Below, piece after piece: positions 17,586 to 26,688 of a stretch of DNA of 64,000 nt. Position numbers and translations under genes: made by a program. The stretch spans positions 806,001 to 870,000 of the forward strand of contig CBDCUC010000039.1 of the NCBI GenBank assembly GCA_965222485.1. Reading direction: 5' to 3'. This DNA is from CBDCUC01 sp965222485 (GTDB lineage Bacteria > Pseudomonadota > Alphaproteobacteria > Rhizobiales > Hyphomicrobiaceae). The notes under the pieces were generated by a model. It did not search any database and was not told the DNA's origin. It saw only the letters and a program-made list of their open reading frames with translations. Within the stretch, counting starts at the first letter, position 1, and each line of letters opens with the position of its first letter.

Positions 17586-17991
17586 GAATTTCGGTCAGCT
17601 CATTTTTCAGTTCACCGCACACCACCAAGGAACGTCCGGCCAGCAGATCATGGATCACCACGCGAAGTTTAATGTGGGTGTCGGTAATGCTCGCTTAACG
17701 AACTACTTTTTGTATCGATGACTATGGCGGAAAGGAGAGCGCCTTGGGCTCAAGTTCGATCAAATTCTCGCTGGAAAACCAGAGCTTAGCGTGATCGGTT
17801 ATGCACCAAGTGTGCATTAAGCGGCGCAAAGCCACAGACAGCCATGCATTTACCGGGCGCGGGCATCTATCAACGCAGCACAGCAAATCAACGCATCAGG
17901 ATGGGATTAGGCATCCCGCAACACGTCCAGTATTGGTGGGTATTGTGGCGCTCGCACCTGCATATGCCTGACAAACAGGCTGTACATATCC
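17586..17991. other. Intergenic region
   Basis: About 400 bases between the glycosyltransferase start and the 3' end of the small basic protein gene. It should contain the glycosyltransferase promoter. I see no gene, strong hairpin or repeat. Confidence 0.45.
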
Positions 17992-18261
17992 CTAGTAGCG
18001 GCGGTACCGCCGCGCTTTGCGCTTTTTGCGGGATCTCTTGTAACTGTCGTAGTAGCCGTCGTTCCAATAACGCCGGGTGCCGCTCAACGCGCCGTAGCGC
18101 GCTAACAGGTCGGCGTCGTAAACACTTGTTGGCCCTCCAGCCCGCGCATTGGCGCGCGCACGCGCGACATCGTATACGTTGTCCGCAAATGCAGCAGGTA
18201 CGTCTGCGCCCATCGTGATTACGGCTAACAGAGCTGCGCCACTCCAGTGCATCCGTTTCAT
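17992..18261 (-). CDS. Small exported Arg/Tyr-rich protein (89 aa)
   Basis: Signal peptide MKRMHWSGAALLAVITMGAD with cleavage likely at AFA-DN, then a short region with repeated Ala-Arg, and a C-terminus packed with Tyr, Lys and Arg (YYDSYKRSRKKRKARRYRRY). AGGAG is six bases before ATG 18261. Strongly basic exported proteins like this occur in alphaproteobacteria as unnamed proteins; binding to nucleic acid or cell-surface anions is only a guess. No domain recognised. Confidence 0.7.
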   Translation of the reverse strand: MKRMHWSGAALLAVITMGADVPAAFADNVYDVARARANARAGGPTSVYDADLLARYGALSGTRRYWNDGYYDSYKRSRKKRKARRYRRY

Positions 18262-18413
18262 GCTCGTCTCCTAAACGCTCGTTCGCCGATTCACTCGGTG
18301 CGCGTTAAAACCTGCAGCAAACTATAGCATTTTTGTGCGCGGCCGGATCAAATTCGGATGAACAAAGTGTTTTTCAGGAGTAGCGCGACCGGAGCCTGGG
18401 CTTGTTGGCATCA

Positions 18414-18992
18414 TTATTCGGATGGCGAGGGGCCAATTGCACCAAGAGCACTAAGAAGTTTGAAGTTGTCTTCAAGGTGCCAGTTTTTCTGAATGCGTCC
18501 GTCCTTGATCGTGTAAATGTCGACCGCGTCAAACGAGATCAAGCGCCCGTCACCTTTGATTTTCCCGAATTCGCCCGAGAAGCGGCCGGAGAATTCCAAC
18601 TGACTGATGACCGTATCCTTCAATACATAGACGTCCTTAACTTTGACGCTTAGATCGGGGACCGCTTTGCGAAAGTTCTTCGATGCCTCGACGGGCCCGG
18701 TCGGTCCTTGTGGACGCCCCTCCGGTAAGTTCATATCGATAAAGTCGTCTGCAAGCGCAGCCTTTGCGTAGACCGGATCGCCCGTATTCCAAAAGGCATA
18801 ATACAATTGAGCCGGCTTGAGCAGCGCGTCTGCTTCAGCTTGACTGAGGCCGCTTGCAACATGCAGGCGTTGTGGCTCGGGCAGTTCATCCGACGCGCCA
18901 GTCTTGGAGCTTGGGCTACCACCAACAGCTGCCGCGGACGTCGCCGACGCGACTAGGTAGGCAAGGCTGAGTGCACCGACTAGGAATTTCAT
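18414..18992 (-). CDS. Exported SnoaL-like (NTF2-fold) protein
   Basis: 192 residues from ATG 18992, which follows AAGGA by eight bases and opens a signal peptide (MKFLVGALSLAYLVASATSA). The mature part has the SnoaL/ester-cyclase pattern: YAFWNTGDPVYAKAALADDF, PEGRPQGPTGPVEASKNF, AVPDLSVKVKDVYVLKDTV and FDAVDIYTIKDGRIQKNWH. NTF2-fold proteins of this kind bind small ligands or act as cyclases and isomerases; export is unusual for enzymes of the group but common among environmental SnoaL proteins. Stands alone; function unknown. Confidence 0.8.
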   Translation of the reverse strand: MKFLVGALSLAYLVASATSAAAVGGSPSSKTGASDELPEPQRLHVASGLSQAEADALLKPAQLYYAFWNTGDPVYAKAALADDFIDMNLPEGRPQGPTGPVEASKNFRKAVPDLSVKVKDVYVLKDTVISQLEFSGRFSGEFGKIKGDGRLISFDAVDIYTIKDGRIQKNWHLEDNFKLLSALGAIGPSPSE

Positions 18993-19401
18993 TTCTGCGT
19001 CCTTCTTGATGTGGTGAGTTCGAGTTTGGACTGCAGTATAAACATGAGCCACTAGCTTGGAACCCCGTGAAGCCGATGGCGCAGGCGAGCGACAGTTGTC
19101 TAGGTCTTTCTACAACCATGGACAGGCAAGAGCATCACGACCAAATACGTAGTGGCCGCAATGCCAAAGCAGGGGAATGGTTGAAGGGGCGAGGCCGGCA
19201 AACGACCTTGGACTCTTGTTTCATTCAATGCGAGCCAAGAGGAGCGAAGCGGTTAGTCCAAGAGCGCCAGGCAAGCGGTTAATCACTGGACCGTGTCACA
19301 AAGCAACGCGTCAAATTTTCCCCGTGCTTCGATGCATTCGCAGGACGTATGGCCCTGCCAACCATTCCAGTAGTCAATCCAGTAGAGTCCGATATCAAAC
19401 T
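18993..19401. other. Intergenic region
   Basis: About 400 bases between the SnoaL gene start and the 3' end of the LysR gene. No supported gene or structured repeat seen. Confidence 0.45.
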
Positions 19402-20322
19402 TCAAACTACGTCGTTTTTGACTATGGTCTGAATTGAGTCATAACACAGCTCTCGAAACCAAGAATGCAGCGGATCTTCTTGAACGCGTTCGGTCCATAC
19501 GGACATCAGCGTGAAGCCCTTGATATCCAATGGCGGCAGGAAGACATGTAAGTTCCGTGTCTTGGTCGCAAGTGTTCGCTCTGGCAGCACGGCCATCAGA
19601 TCCGTCTGTTCCAAAACCGCGCCGGCAACCTCGAAGCTCGGTATTACGAGGCCAATCCGTCTTGCCCGGCCAATTCGTGCCAATGCCAAGTCCGTTGGAC
19701 CTGTGGAGTCGCCCTTGTATGGCGAAACGATCAAGTGTTCACAATCGCAGAACGCATCAAGATCCACGTTTGTGTTTGCAAACGGGTGGTCGGCACGGAC
19801 CGCGCAAAGATAACGCTCTTGAAAGATGGCGCGTGTGTAGGATTTTTGCGGTGCAAGAGATGGAATGGTCAGCGCAAAGTCGACGCGGCCGCTCCGCATC
19901 TGTTCGTTGAGTGTCTCTGTGTTGAGCGGCATCACCGCCAAGCGCACCTTCGGAGCAACGCGCCGAAATTCCTTGAAGAGGGGACCAACCACCGTGCTGA
20001 GCGCATAGTCGGCTGCAGCAACGACGATCGTTCCTTCAGCGACGGTCGGATCGAACCCTTTCGTTTCAAAGACATTCTCCAGTCCGGCAAGCGCAGTTTT
20101 GATCCGGGGCGCAAGTTCCTCGGCGCGCGGTGTAGGCACAACACCTCGTGCTTCACGGACAAACAACGGGTCGGAAAACAGCTCGCGCATTCGATGCAAC
20201 TTGCCACTCAAGCCCTGCTGAGTCAGGCCCAGACGCCCAGCCGCGCGGGTGACGCTGCGTTCGTCCATAAGGGCGTCAAACGCCAACAAGAGCTTGGTAT
20301 CGAGCTGAGAGATATCGCGCAT
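19402..20322 (-). CDS. LysR-family transcriptional regulator
   Basis: 306 residues from ATG 20322 (MRDISQLDTKLLLAFDAL). The N-terminal winged helix-turn-helix is SVTRAAGRLGLTQQGLSGKL with RMRELFSDPLFVREARGVVPT; the rest is the two-lobed effector domain. An earlier in-frame ATG at 20346 would put eight residues (MFVVIIIA) on top of a perfect palindrome, so the second start is preferred. It is divergent from the GST-CmcJ-BKACE genes, the usual arrangement for a LysR protein that controls a neighbouring catabolic unit in response to a substrate or intermediate. Confidence 0.92.
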   Translation of the reverse strand: MRDISQLDTKLLLAFDALMDERSVTRAAGRLGLTQQGLSGKLHRMRELFSDPLFVREARGVVPTPRAEELAPRIKTALAGLENVFETKGFDPTVAEGTIVVAAADYALSTVVGPLFKEFRRVAPKVRLAVMPLNTETLNEQMRSGRVDFALTIPSLAPQKSYTRAIFQERYLCAVRADHPFANTNVDLDAFCDCEHLIVSPYKGDSTGPTDLALARIGRARRIGLVIPSFEVAGAVLEQTDLMAVLPERTLATKTRNLHVFLPPLDIKGFTLMSVWTERVQEDPLHSWFRELCYDSIQTIVKNDVV

Positions 20323-20338
20323 AGCGATGATTATCACA

Positions 20339-20388
20339 ACAAACATCTGTTTGTCTTGTTGTTAAATGTTGCTAGAGATTGATCTAGC
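20339..20388. promoter_or_regulatory. Two palindromes in the LysR/GST divergent promoter
   Basis: Palindrome ACAAACA (20339-20345) / TGTTTGT (20348-20354) with a 2-base centre, and palindrome GCTAGA (20371-20376) / TCTAGC (20383-20388) with a 6-base centre. Both sit between the LysR start and the GST gene. They are good candidates for the LysR recognition and activation sites; the family usually binds a dyad with a T-N11-A core. Assignment is inferred from position and symmetry. Confidence 0.55.
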
Positions 20389-20495
20389 TCAAACTTGTGC
20401 GGCAATCGGACGCAAGCGAGACGCGGTCACTCAAGAACAACAACGGCGGGAATACTTCCGCGCTCACATTGGTTCCTTCAGGGGTGGAGAACAAA

Positions 20496-21164
20496 GTGTT
20501 TGGAAGAAAGAAAAACCGGACCGAAATATATGCTGATCCGATCAGCGTGAACTGCAGGAAAGTCCTGGCTGGCCTTCAACTGATGGGCGTCGACTACACG
20601 TTAAAGCGGGTTGGCTTCTTTGAAGGCGAACACAAGAGCGCAGAATACTTGGCGCTCAATCCGAATGCCACAATGCCCACTATGAAGGACGGCGACTTTA
20701 TCTTATGGGAGTCGAACACGATCCTGCAGTACGCCGCCGACCGGGACAAGAAGCATAAGTTCTATCCCAAGGACCTTCAAACGCGATCAGATGTCAATCG
20801 CTGGCTTGCTTGGGAGTCCGCCCAGTGGTTTCCGTCTTGCTACGTTTATCTTGTCGAGAACTGCGTTAAGCCGGTCCTGGGAGCAGCTCCAGATCCCGCC
20901 ATTCTGGAAGGTGAGGCGGAACGGTTCCACAGGCTCGCCGGCATCCTTGATGCACGGCTTAAGGAAAACACTTGGCTTTGTGGAAACTCGCCGACAATCG
21001 CTGACATTGTGGTGGCAGCTCCAATGCACCTGCACGGCGAACAGAAGCTGCCGCTTGCGCAGCATCCGCACCTGTTGAAATGGATGACGGATGGCGTGGA
21101 GCAACTCCCAAGCTGGAAAAACACGCATGTCGGCCCGGGGTTCACGTTGCCTGACGCCACCTAA
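20496..21164 (+). CDS. Glutathione S-transferase family protein
   Basis: 222 residues if GTG 20496, preceded by GGAG, is the start; an in-frame GTG at 20397 would add 33 residues that look non-homologous. The N-terminal thioredoxin-like domain starts at TEIYADPISVNCRKVL, with NPNATMPTMKDGDFILWESNTILQYAA (split here by the cis-Pro and the Glu-Ser glutathione-binding pair). The C-terminal helical domain has CGNSPTIADIVVAAPMH with the conserved N-capping Asp. First gene of the LysR-linked group and 44 bases before the CmcJ-type gene. Specific substrate not predictable. Confidence 0.88.
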   Translation: MFGRKKNRTEIYADPISVNCRKVLAGLQLMGVDYTLKRVGFFEGEHKSAEYLALNPNATMPTMKDGDFILWESNTILQYAADRDKKHKFYPKDLQTRSDVNRWLAWESAQWFPSCYVYLVENCVKPVLGAAPDPAILEGEAERFHRLAGILDARLKENTWLCGNSPTIADIVVAAPMHLHGEQKLPLAQHPHLLKWMTDGVEQLPSWKNTHVGPGFTLPDAT

Positions 21165-21208
21165 TCTCCCTGTCGCCAAACGTCTATCTTCTATGGAGAA
21201 ATCGAAGA

Positions 21209-22024
21209 ATGTCTCAAGCCGCGGTCAGAGCATCAATAAACTATTCTCATGATATCGGCAGGCCGATCGACTACTACTTTTACGAGCCCGCGCCCGGAAC
21301 GCAAAAGGACGAGTCGGGAACGGACTTGCAAGAGGTTGAAGTCCATGACGGTTGGCCGCACGTGAATGAGTTTACCGTCGACAAACAAGGCTTCGAATTG
21401 AAGGAATTCGACACAGAGTTTGACAAATTCGAAGATGAAGACGCACTAAAGAAGGAGTTCTACGCAGAAATTATATCTTTTGTGAAGGAACAGACCGGCG
21501 CCAAAGAGGTCGCAATTTTTGACCACACCGTTCGCAAACGCCTTCCGGCGGATCTTTCAAAGCAAACAGAGGTGTCACGCCCGGCCGTCCTTTTGGTTCA
21601 CAGTGACTATACGGCAAAGTCCGCTCAGCAGCGCGTGAGAGACGTTATGGGAGACAGAGCCGAAGAGCTCCTCTCAAGGCGTGTCGCTTTCTACAATGTC
21701 TGGAAGCCACTGTATGAAACGGTCGAAGAACTCCCGCTTGCCGTGTGCGATGCGACCACGTCCACGGACGACGACATGCTGTTAATGAACCTAAAGTACA
21801 GCGACCGGACCGGCGAAATCTACGTTGTACGCCATTCGCCACAACACCGCTGGTTTTACTTCCCGCGGATGACTCCAAAGAACGCAATACTCTTGAAGAC
21901 CTACGACAGCGAAACCGATGGACGGGCTCGCTTCACCCCGCATACCGCGTTCGAAGATCCAAATACGCCGCCGGACGCTCTGAAGCGCCAAAGCATAGAA
22001 ATTCGGACAATGGCGTTTTTCTAA
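21209..22024 (+). CDS. CmcJ/NvfI-family non-heme iron oxygenase
   Basis: 271 residues. The family includes cephamycin CmcJ and fungal AsqJ/NvfI-related oxygenases, mostly Fe(II)/2-oxoglutarate-type hydroxylases. Characteristic stretches are VAIFDHTVRKRLP, PAVLLVHSDYTAKSAQQRV with a putative iron-binding His131-X-Asp133, FYNVWKPL, and LKTYDSETDGRARFTPHTAF with His245 as the distal ligand and nearby Arg as a co-substrate contact. It sits between the GST and the beta-keto-acid cleavage enzyme with short gaps. In bacteria the natural substrate is mostly unknown, so the assignment stops at family. Confidence 0.87.
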   Translation: MSQAAVRASINYSHDIGRPIDYYFYEPAPGTQKDESGTDLQEVEVHDGWPHVNEFTVDKQGFELKEFDTEFDKFEDEDALKKEFYAEIISFVKEQTGAKEVAIFDHTVRKRLPADLSKQTEVSRPAVLLVHSDYTAKSAQQRVRDVMGDRAEELLSRRVAFYNVWKPLYETVEELPLAVCDATTSTDDDMLLMNLKYSDRTGEIYVVRHSPQHRWFYFPRMTPKNAILLKTYDSETDGRARFTPHTAFEDPNTPPDALKRQSIEIRTMAFF

Positions 22025-22131
22025 AGTTTGTCGGCCAGCGCCAGCTTATCCAAACTCATAACGCGCGACGAACGCAACACAAACGCACGCTGCCCTACGT
22101 CGTGCAATACCGTGTCGGGAAAACGACCCTA

Positions 22132-23061
22132 ATGTCCAAACCAGTTATCATAACATGCGCACCGACCGGTAGCATTCACACGCCGACGATGTCGCCTTAT
22201 CTACCAATCACACCTAGTGAAATTGCAAGGGCCGCAATTGATGCAGCAGAAGCAGGTGCTTCCGTTATACACCTGCATGCGCGTGATCCCGAAACCGGGA
22301 AACCGGATCCGCGTCCTGAAACGTTCATGAAATTCTTGCCGACGATAAAGCAATCGACGAACGCCGCCCTCAATATTTCCACCGGCGGTGGTCATGGCAT
22401 GACCATTCAAGAACGCTTGGCTGCTGCAACGGCAGCAAGCCCTGAAATGGCATCCCTAAATATGGGTTCAATGAACTTCGGTTTGTTTCCTGCTCTGGAG
22501 AAATACTCAGAATGGAAACACAAGTGGGAGCCGGAGTACCTGGAGATGACGCGTGACTTCATCTTCTCAAACACGTTCGCCACAATAGAATATGCCCTGA
22601 AGAACCTCGGCGAAGAGCACGGGACCAAGTTTGAGTTCGAATGTTATGATCTCGGACATCTGTATAATCTCGCCTGGTTTGTCGACAAGGGGTTGGTAAA
22701 ACCACCGTTCTTCGTTCAGATGATCTACGGCATCCTCGGCGGCGTTGGTGCAGATCTCGACAACCTCATGCACATGCACACCATCGCCAACAAGCTGTTC
22801 GGCGATGATTATGAGTGGTCCGTGCTAGCAGCCGGACGCCATCAGATGTCATTCTCAACACAGTCCGCAATGCTCGGCGGCAATGTTCGGGTCGGCCTCG
22901 AGGACAGCATCTACATCGGCAAGGGCGAGCTGGCGACGTCGAACGCGCAGCAGGTCAAAAAAATCAGATCGATTCTGGAGAGCCTGAGTCTGGAGATCGC
23001 AACGCCGGACGAAGCGCGCGCACGACTTAATCTCAAAGGTGGAGACCAGGTCAATTTCTAA
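22132..23061 (+). CDS. Beta-keto acid cleavage enzyme (BKACE, Kce-like)
   Basis: 309 residues from ATG 22132 (MSKPVIITCAPTGSIHTPTM); the frame is open further upstream but the family starts here. BKACE enzymes condense a beta-keto acid with acetyl-CoA to give acetoacetate and a new acyl-CoA, using a Zn ion. His47 and His49 in SVIHLHARDP are the expected Zn ligands; SLNMGSMNFG and SVLAAGRHQMSF are other family marks. The best-known member cleaves 3-keto-5-aminohexanoate in lysine fermentation, but the family covers many substrates. The neighbouring oxygenase and GST suggest a different aerobic pathway. Confidence 0.92.
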   Translation: MSKPVIITCAPTGSIHTPTMSPYLPITPSEIARAAIDAAEAGASVIHLHARDPETGKPDPRPETFMKFLPTIKQSTNAALNISTGGGHGMTIQERLAAATAASPEMASLNMGSMNFGLFPALEKYSEWKHKWEPEYLEMTRDFIFSNTFATIEYALKNLGEEHGTKFEFECYDLGHLYNLAWFVDKGLVKPPFFVQMIYGILGGVGADLDNLMHMHTIANKLFGDDYEWSVLAAGRHQMSFSTQSAMLGGNVRVGLEDSIYIGKGELATSNAQQVKKIRSILESLSLEIATPDEARARLNLKGGDQVNF

Positions 23062-23313
23062 CAGCACACCATATCACGGCTGTTCCCGCCCGCTGGCGTC
23101 GCTTTCGGGACGAATGGGTTTTGCTCCGTTTATGGTTCAAAACTCACGCGAACCTACGGGCACGACCACGAAGTTCACCACAACGATCCTGCCTCTTCGG
23201 CAACCCAAAGCTCTCTTTACTCTTCTTGCTCAGACGAACCTGTACCAGCGGAACATTTGCAGTGGCAAATTCACGCCCTCTCGATGCCGCTGCTTACCAA
23301 GCTTTGTGTTCCC

Positions 23314-23448
23314 ATGAGCTTTGCAGCACTCAGAGCCCTCAACGCAGTGGTCCAGCACAAAAGTTTTGTGAAGGCTGCACAGGAACTCGGGCGCGCCCAG
23401 CCAACCGCACTTTGCGAAAACTCACAACGTACGGCCGGCGGTAAACGG
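23314..23448 (+). pseudogene. Truncated LysR regulator, N-terminal HTH only
   Basis: From ATG 23314 the frame reads MSFAALRALNAVVQHKSF, then KAAQELGRAQPTAL, the standard start of a LysR HTH domain (helix 1, AA-x-L positions and the QPT turn). After about 37 residues similarity is lost and the frame runs into the opposite-strand cupin gene, so the effector domain is absent. I read it as a remnant of a second LysR gene lost by deletion or by insertion of the cupin gene. Confidence 0.6.
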
Positions 23449-23449
23449 G

Positions 23450-23863
23450 TCACTTTTTATAGACATCCACGAGGACCATGTTCACAGGTTCACTGCCCTT
23501 GTTCTCCCACCAATGGCTAATGCTATTCGCTTCGATCGTATAACTTCCGGCACGGTGAACCTTCGGGCTGTCTTGATCACTTCTGTGTTCAATAATCTCG
23601 CCGCTCATGACATAAACAAGTCCCGGGCGACCGGCATGGCTGTGGACGGGGACGATACCGCCCGGCGCAATTGAGGCCTTTCGCATGCGAAACATTCGGT
23701 TCTCAAGATTGGGAAATTCCTTGCTCAGTAAAACCTCCGCAAGTGTTTCGTTCGTAATTCCTTTGCCCTTCGTCGGACCATCCAACGCGGCTTTTGCAGC
23801 GACGCCTGCGCCGAACGCAAAAGCAACGGAAAGGATGAAAAGCCCTGTTCTATTGGATTTCAT
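23450..23863 (-). CDS. Exported cupin-domain protein
   Basis: 137 residues from ATG 23863, opening with a signal peptide (MKSNRTGLFILSVAFAFGAG, cleavage near AAKA). The mature chain is a single small beta-barrel cupin: motif 1 is spread over PVHSHAGRPGLVYVMSGE, with two His and one Glu as metal ligands, and motif 2 over GSYTIEANSISHWWENKG with one His. ATG 23950 also is in frame but lies before the signal peptide. The family includes dioxygenase-like and sugar-binding proteins; function here is unknown. It points toward the BKACE gene. Confidence 0.82.
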   Translation of the reverse strand: MKSNRTGLFILSVAFAFGAGVAAKAALDGPTKGKGITNETLAEVLLSKEFPNLENRMFRMRKASIAPGGIVPVHSHAGRPGLVYVMSGEIIEHRSDQDSPKVHRAGSYTIEANSISHWWENKGSEPVNMVLVDVYKK

Positions 23864-24384
23864 GATGAGGGTTCCATGTTGAATAGACCTGCCTGTGAAC
23901 GGCAGGAATAAGTTTGACGCACTCAGCCGACCGGGTACCGGCCCGCTCAATGAAAAGCTGCAGGTATCTGCAAACTTTGTCTACAGCACGAGCTACAATG
24001 ACTCCACGAAATTGTTCCGGTTCGATTTGTTCTCAATGATCGGCCGATAATCCTTTATCCCGCGGAGGTGTAATTCGCAGGCTACACCTTCATCCCGTTT
24101 GATGTGAATAGCCGGCCCTGCAGTGCGCACAACATGTGTCGCATAAGGCCATCTGTTACTGAGTTTATGAGTTCGTTGCAGGTTTTGGACCGTGTCCGGT
24201 AATCATTTGCGAAACGACCAGCACGGTGATCAATAATTTTTCTTGAAAAAAGAGGATTGCTCACATCGCGCAGGGCACGCAGTGTCTGACGGGAGAATTC
24301 TAACGCCTCTTGGGGATTACGGCGCAAAGAACACCTGCCTGCTTCTCAGGATTAAACAACGACGACAAAATCGGAGGGACCTTA
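23864..24384. other. Intergenic region between cupin and transporter
   Basis: About 520 bases between the divergent cupin and atoE-like genes. Short frames only; GGAGGG just before 24385 is the ribosome site of the transporter. Nothing else recognised. Confidence 0.45.
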
Positions 24385-25773
24385 ATGTCAACCACAGAGG
24401 GCAAAGTTGCCGACGTTGGAGACGCGAGCTGGCTCAATCGCGTCATGCGTGCCTTGGCACGGCCATTTGTGGCTTTGATGCAGCGTTATATGCCAGATGC
24501 TTTCATCTTCGCGATAATTCTGTCCGTCCTGACATTTGTCTTGGCAATCGTTCTGGCAGGGGCATCGGTGACCCAAGCGGTTGATGCTTGGGGGGCTGGT
24601 TTGTGGAAGCTGCAAACGTTTGCCGCCCAGATGGCGATGATCCTGCTAACCGGGCTGGTTGTCGCGCAAACACCCCTTGTTAGTAGGGGCATTGTTGCAA
24701 TTGTTGAGTTAGCAACGACCCCGGCACGAGCTTACGCGCTGGTCTATCTCGTCCCGGCGCTCTGCGGGCTTTTGTCATGGGGTGTTTGTTTGATCGTCGG
24801 CGGCGTGATGGCGCGGGAAACAGCCAACTCATGCCTGCGACGTGGCATTACTGTGCACTATCCCCTTCTGGTTGCGGCAGCTTACTGCGCCCTCCTCACC
24901 TGGCACCAAGGGTTTTCCGGATCCATTCCGCTAAAGATTGCTGAAACAAATCATTTTTTGGTCGAAAAGATGGGTGTTGTCCCGTTTAGCGAAACCGTCT
25001 TTTCTTTTCATAGCCTTGTTATGGTGCTGGCCATCATCGTCACATTGCCGTTTGTCATCTTGCTCATGCGCCCACCCAAGAGCGAGTGTTTCACAATCAC
25101 CCAAGAGCTTACTGAAGACAAACCCGCCGCTACGAAAGCACATCAAGAAAAAACACCAGCGACAGTCCTAAACAACTCGCGCATGTTTAATCTTGTGATC
25201 GTCGCCGGCGCGCTTGCCTATCTGTGGCTACACTTTGTCGTGCGAGATGGTGGAATCAGTACGAACATTATGATTTTGATCATCCTGTCTCTCGGGCTGG
25301 CTTTGACCCGCTCCCCCGTTCACTATATGGAGCTCGCAATGGCGGAGGGGCGCGGAGTAGCGGCGATCATTCTCCAGTTCCCGTTCTACGCCGGCATTAT
25401 GGGACTCATGACAGGCACGGGGTTGGCAACGATGCTTGCAGCCTGGTTCGTATCCATTTCAACGGCTGACACACTGCCGTTTTGGGGAATGATTTCCGCG
25501 GGGCTCATCAATTTATTTGTACCCTCTGGCGGTGGCCAGTGGGCGGTACAGGGACCGGTCATGATCGAGGCGGCCCAAGCGCTCGGTGCAGACATACCGC
25601 GTGTGGCTATGGCTGTGGCAATTGGTGATCAATGGACAAATATGCTGCAACCATTCTGGGCGATCCCGATACTAGCGATCGCGGGATTGGGCGTGCGTGA
25701 CATCATGGGCTACACAGCTGTCGTGTTCATTTGGAGCGGGCTAATCTTTGCGCTTGGTCTTTTGTATTTGTAG
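24385..25773 (+). CDS. atoE: Short-chain fatty acid transporter, AtoE family
   Basis: 462 residues from ATG 24385, with GGAGGG upstream. An inner-membrane carrier with about twelve hydrophobic segments; E. coli AtoE imports short-chain fatty acids for acetoacetate metabolism. Conserved stretches include ALARPFVALMQRYMPDAF, WHQGFSGSIPLKIAE, FPFYAGIMGLMTGTGLA, the signature FVPSGGGQWAVQGPVM and GDQWTNMLQPFWAIPIL. Its place next to a beta-keto-acid cleavage enzyme, whose product is acetoacetate, supports a shared role in short-chain keto or fatty acid use, although it is transcribed from its own promoter. Confidence 0.92.
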   Translation: MSTTEGKVADVGDASWLNRVMRALARPFVALMQRYMPDAFIFAIILSVLTFVLAIVLAGASVTQAVDAWGAGLWKLQTFAAQMAMILLTGLVVAQTPLVSRGIVAIVELATTPARAYALVYLVPALCGLLSWGVCLIVGGVMARETANSCLRRGITVHYPLLVAAAYCALLTWHQGFSGSIPLKIAETNHFLVEKMGVVPFSETVFSFHSLVMVLAIIVTLPFVILLMRPPKSECFTITQELTEDKPAATKAHQEKTPATVLNNSRMFNLVIVAGALAYLWLHFVVRDGGISTNIMILIILSLGLALTRSPVHYMELAMAEGRGVAAIILQFPFYAGIMGLMTGTGLATMLAAWFVSISTADTLPFWGMISAGLINLFVPSGGGQWAVQGPVMIEAAQALGADIPRVAMAVAIGDQWTNMLQPFWAIPILAIAGLGVRDIMGYTAVVFIWSGLIFALGLLYL

Positions 25774-25884
25774 GGGTGACTGCTGCGTGTTTTGCACATA
25801 TGGCTCAGTGCCGTGCCCACCGATCCAGGCCGACGGGGTCTGTTGTGGATCGCGAGTTGTGATGTTGGTTCCGGGTCACGAGGC

Positions 25885-26688
25885 TTACCGCTTCGCTTGC
25901 CGGTAAAGCGGCATCACCTTGGGAAGTTGCTTTTCAATTGTAGCAATACGCGTGGGGCCTGAGGGATGTGTCGAAAACCACTCATGTGGCGCCCCTTTTG
26001 CAGCCGCCGTCATTTTCTGCCAAAGCGTGACGCCGGCACGGGGGTCAAAGCCTGCTCGTGCGGCCAGTTCGAGCCCGATCAAGTCGGCATCGGTTTCATC
26101 GTCACGCGAGTATTTGAGTGAGAGAAGTTTGGCACCAGTCTGAATCACTGTGCCTGTCGAGCTGCCGGCAACTTTAGTGGCCGCTTCAGCACCCACTTTG
26201 GTCACCGTGTTTTTGGCGATTTGTGCTCGCGCATGTTCGCGCAGCGCATGGGCGATTTCGTGCCCCATAATGACACCGACTTCATCATCAGTCAGGTTCA
26301 GTTTATCCAACAAACCAGAGTAGAACGCGATCTTTCCACCGGGCATGCAGAAAGCATTGATGTTCGCGGAGCGGATAAGATTGATCTCCCACTGCCATGT
26401 GTTGGCGCGCGCATTGTAGCGGGTGGCATGTGGAATGATACGATTTGCAATGGCGCGCAATCGTTTCAGCTGCGGGTCAGATTCGCGCGCGAGTATGCCC
26501 GAGCTTTGGGCTTTCCCAAGCAATTGTTTGTATTGCTGGCTGGAAGAGGCTTCAAGCTGCGCAGCCGGCACAAGATTCGATAGCGCCGACGTCCCACTGC
26601 CGCCTGGCCCAAGGACCGCGCCCTGACTGCAGCCCATTAGCCACGCCGACACCAATAAAAGCAACAAGTTGAATGATCGAATTTGCAT
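25885..26688 (-). CDS. M48-family metallopeptidase lipoprotein
   Basis: 267 residues from ATG 26688. The N-terminus MQIRSFNLLLLLVSAWLMGC is a lipoprotein signal with lipobox ending at Cys20, so the enzyme should be anchored to the outer or inner membrane on the periplasmic side. The zinc site is GHEIAHALREH, and the third ligand lies in SRDDETDADLIGLELAARAG; STHPSGPTRIATIEK is the typical C-terminal motif. Related to LoiP/BepA-type quality-control peptidases without the TPR domain. Alone, convergent with atoE. Confidence 0.92.
   Translation of the reverse strand: MQIRSFNLLLLLVSAWLMGCSQGAVLGPGGSGTSALSNLVPAAQLEASSSQQYKQLLGKAQSSGILARESDPQLKRLRAIANRIIPHATRYNARANTWQWEINLIRSANINAFCMPGGKIAFYSGLLDKLNLTDDEVGVIMGHEIAHALREHARAQIAKNTVTKVGAEAATKVAGSSTGTVIQTGAKLLSLKYSRDDETDADLIGLELAARAGFDPRAGVTLWQKMTAAAKGAPHEWFSTHPSGPTRIATIEKQLPKVMPLYRQAKR

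Noticed and set aside
18424..18434. CAATTGCACC match to the H2 3' arm
   Set aside because: Lies in the coding end of the SnoaL gene and lacks the paired 5' arm.
23450..23520. Continuation of the truncated LysR frame (RVTFYRHPRG)
   Set aside because: This stretch is the antisense of the cupin C-terminus; the resemblance to a LysR RLFxRHPRG segment is probably chance.
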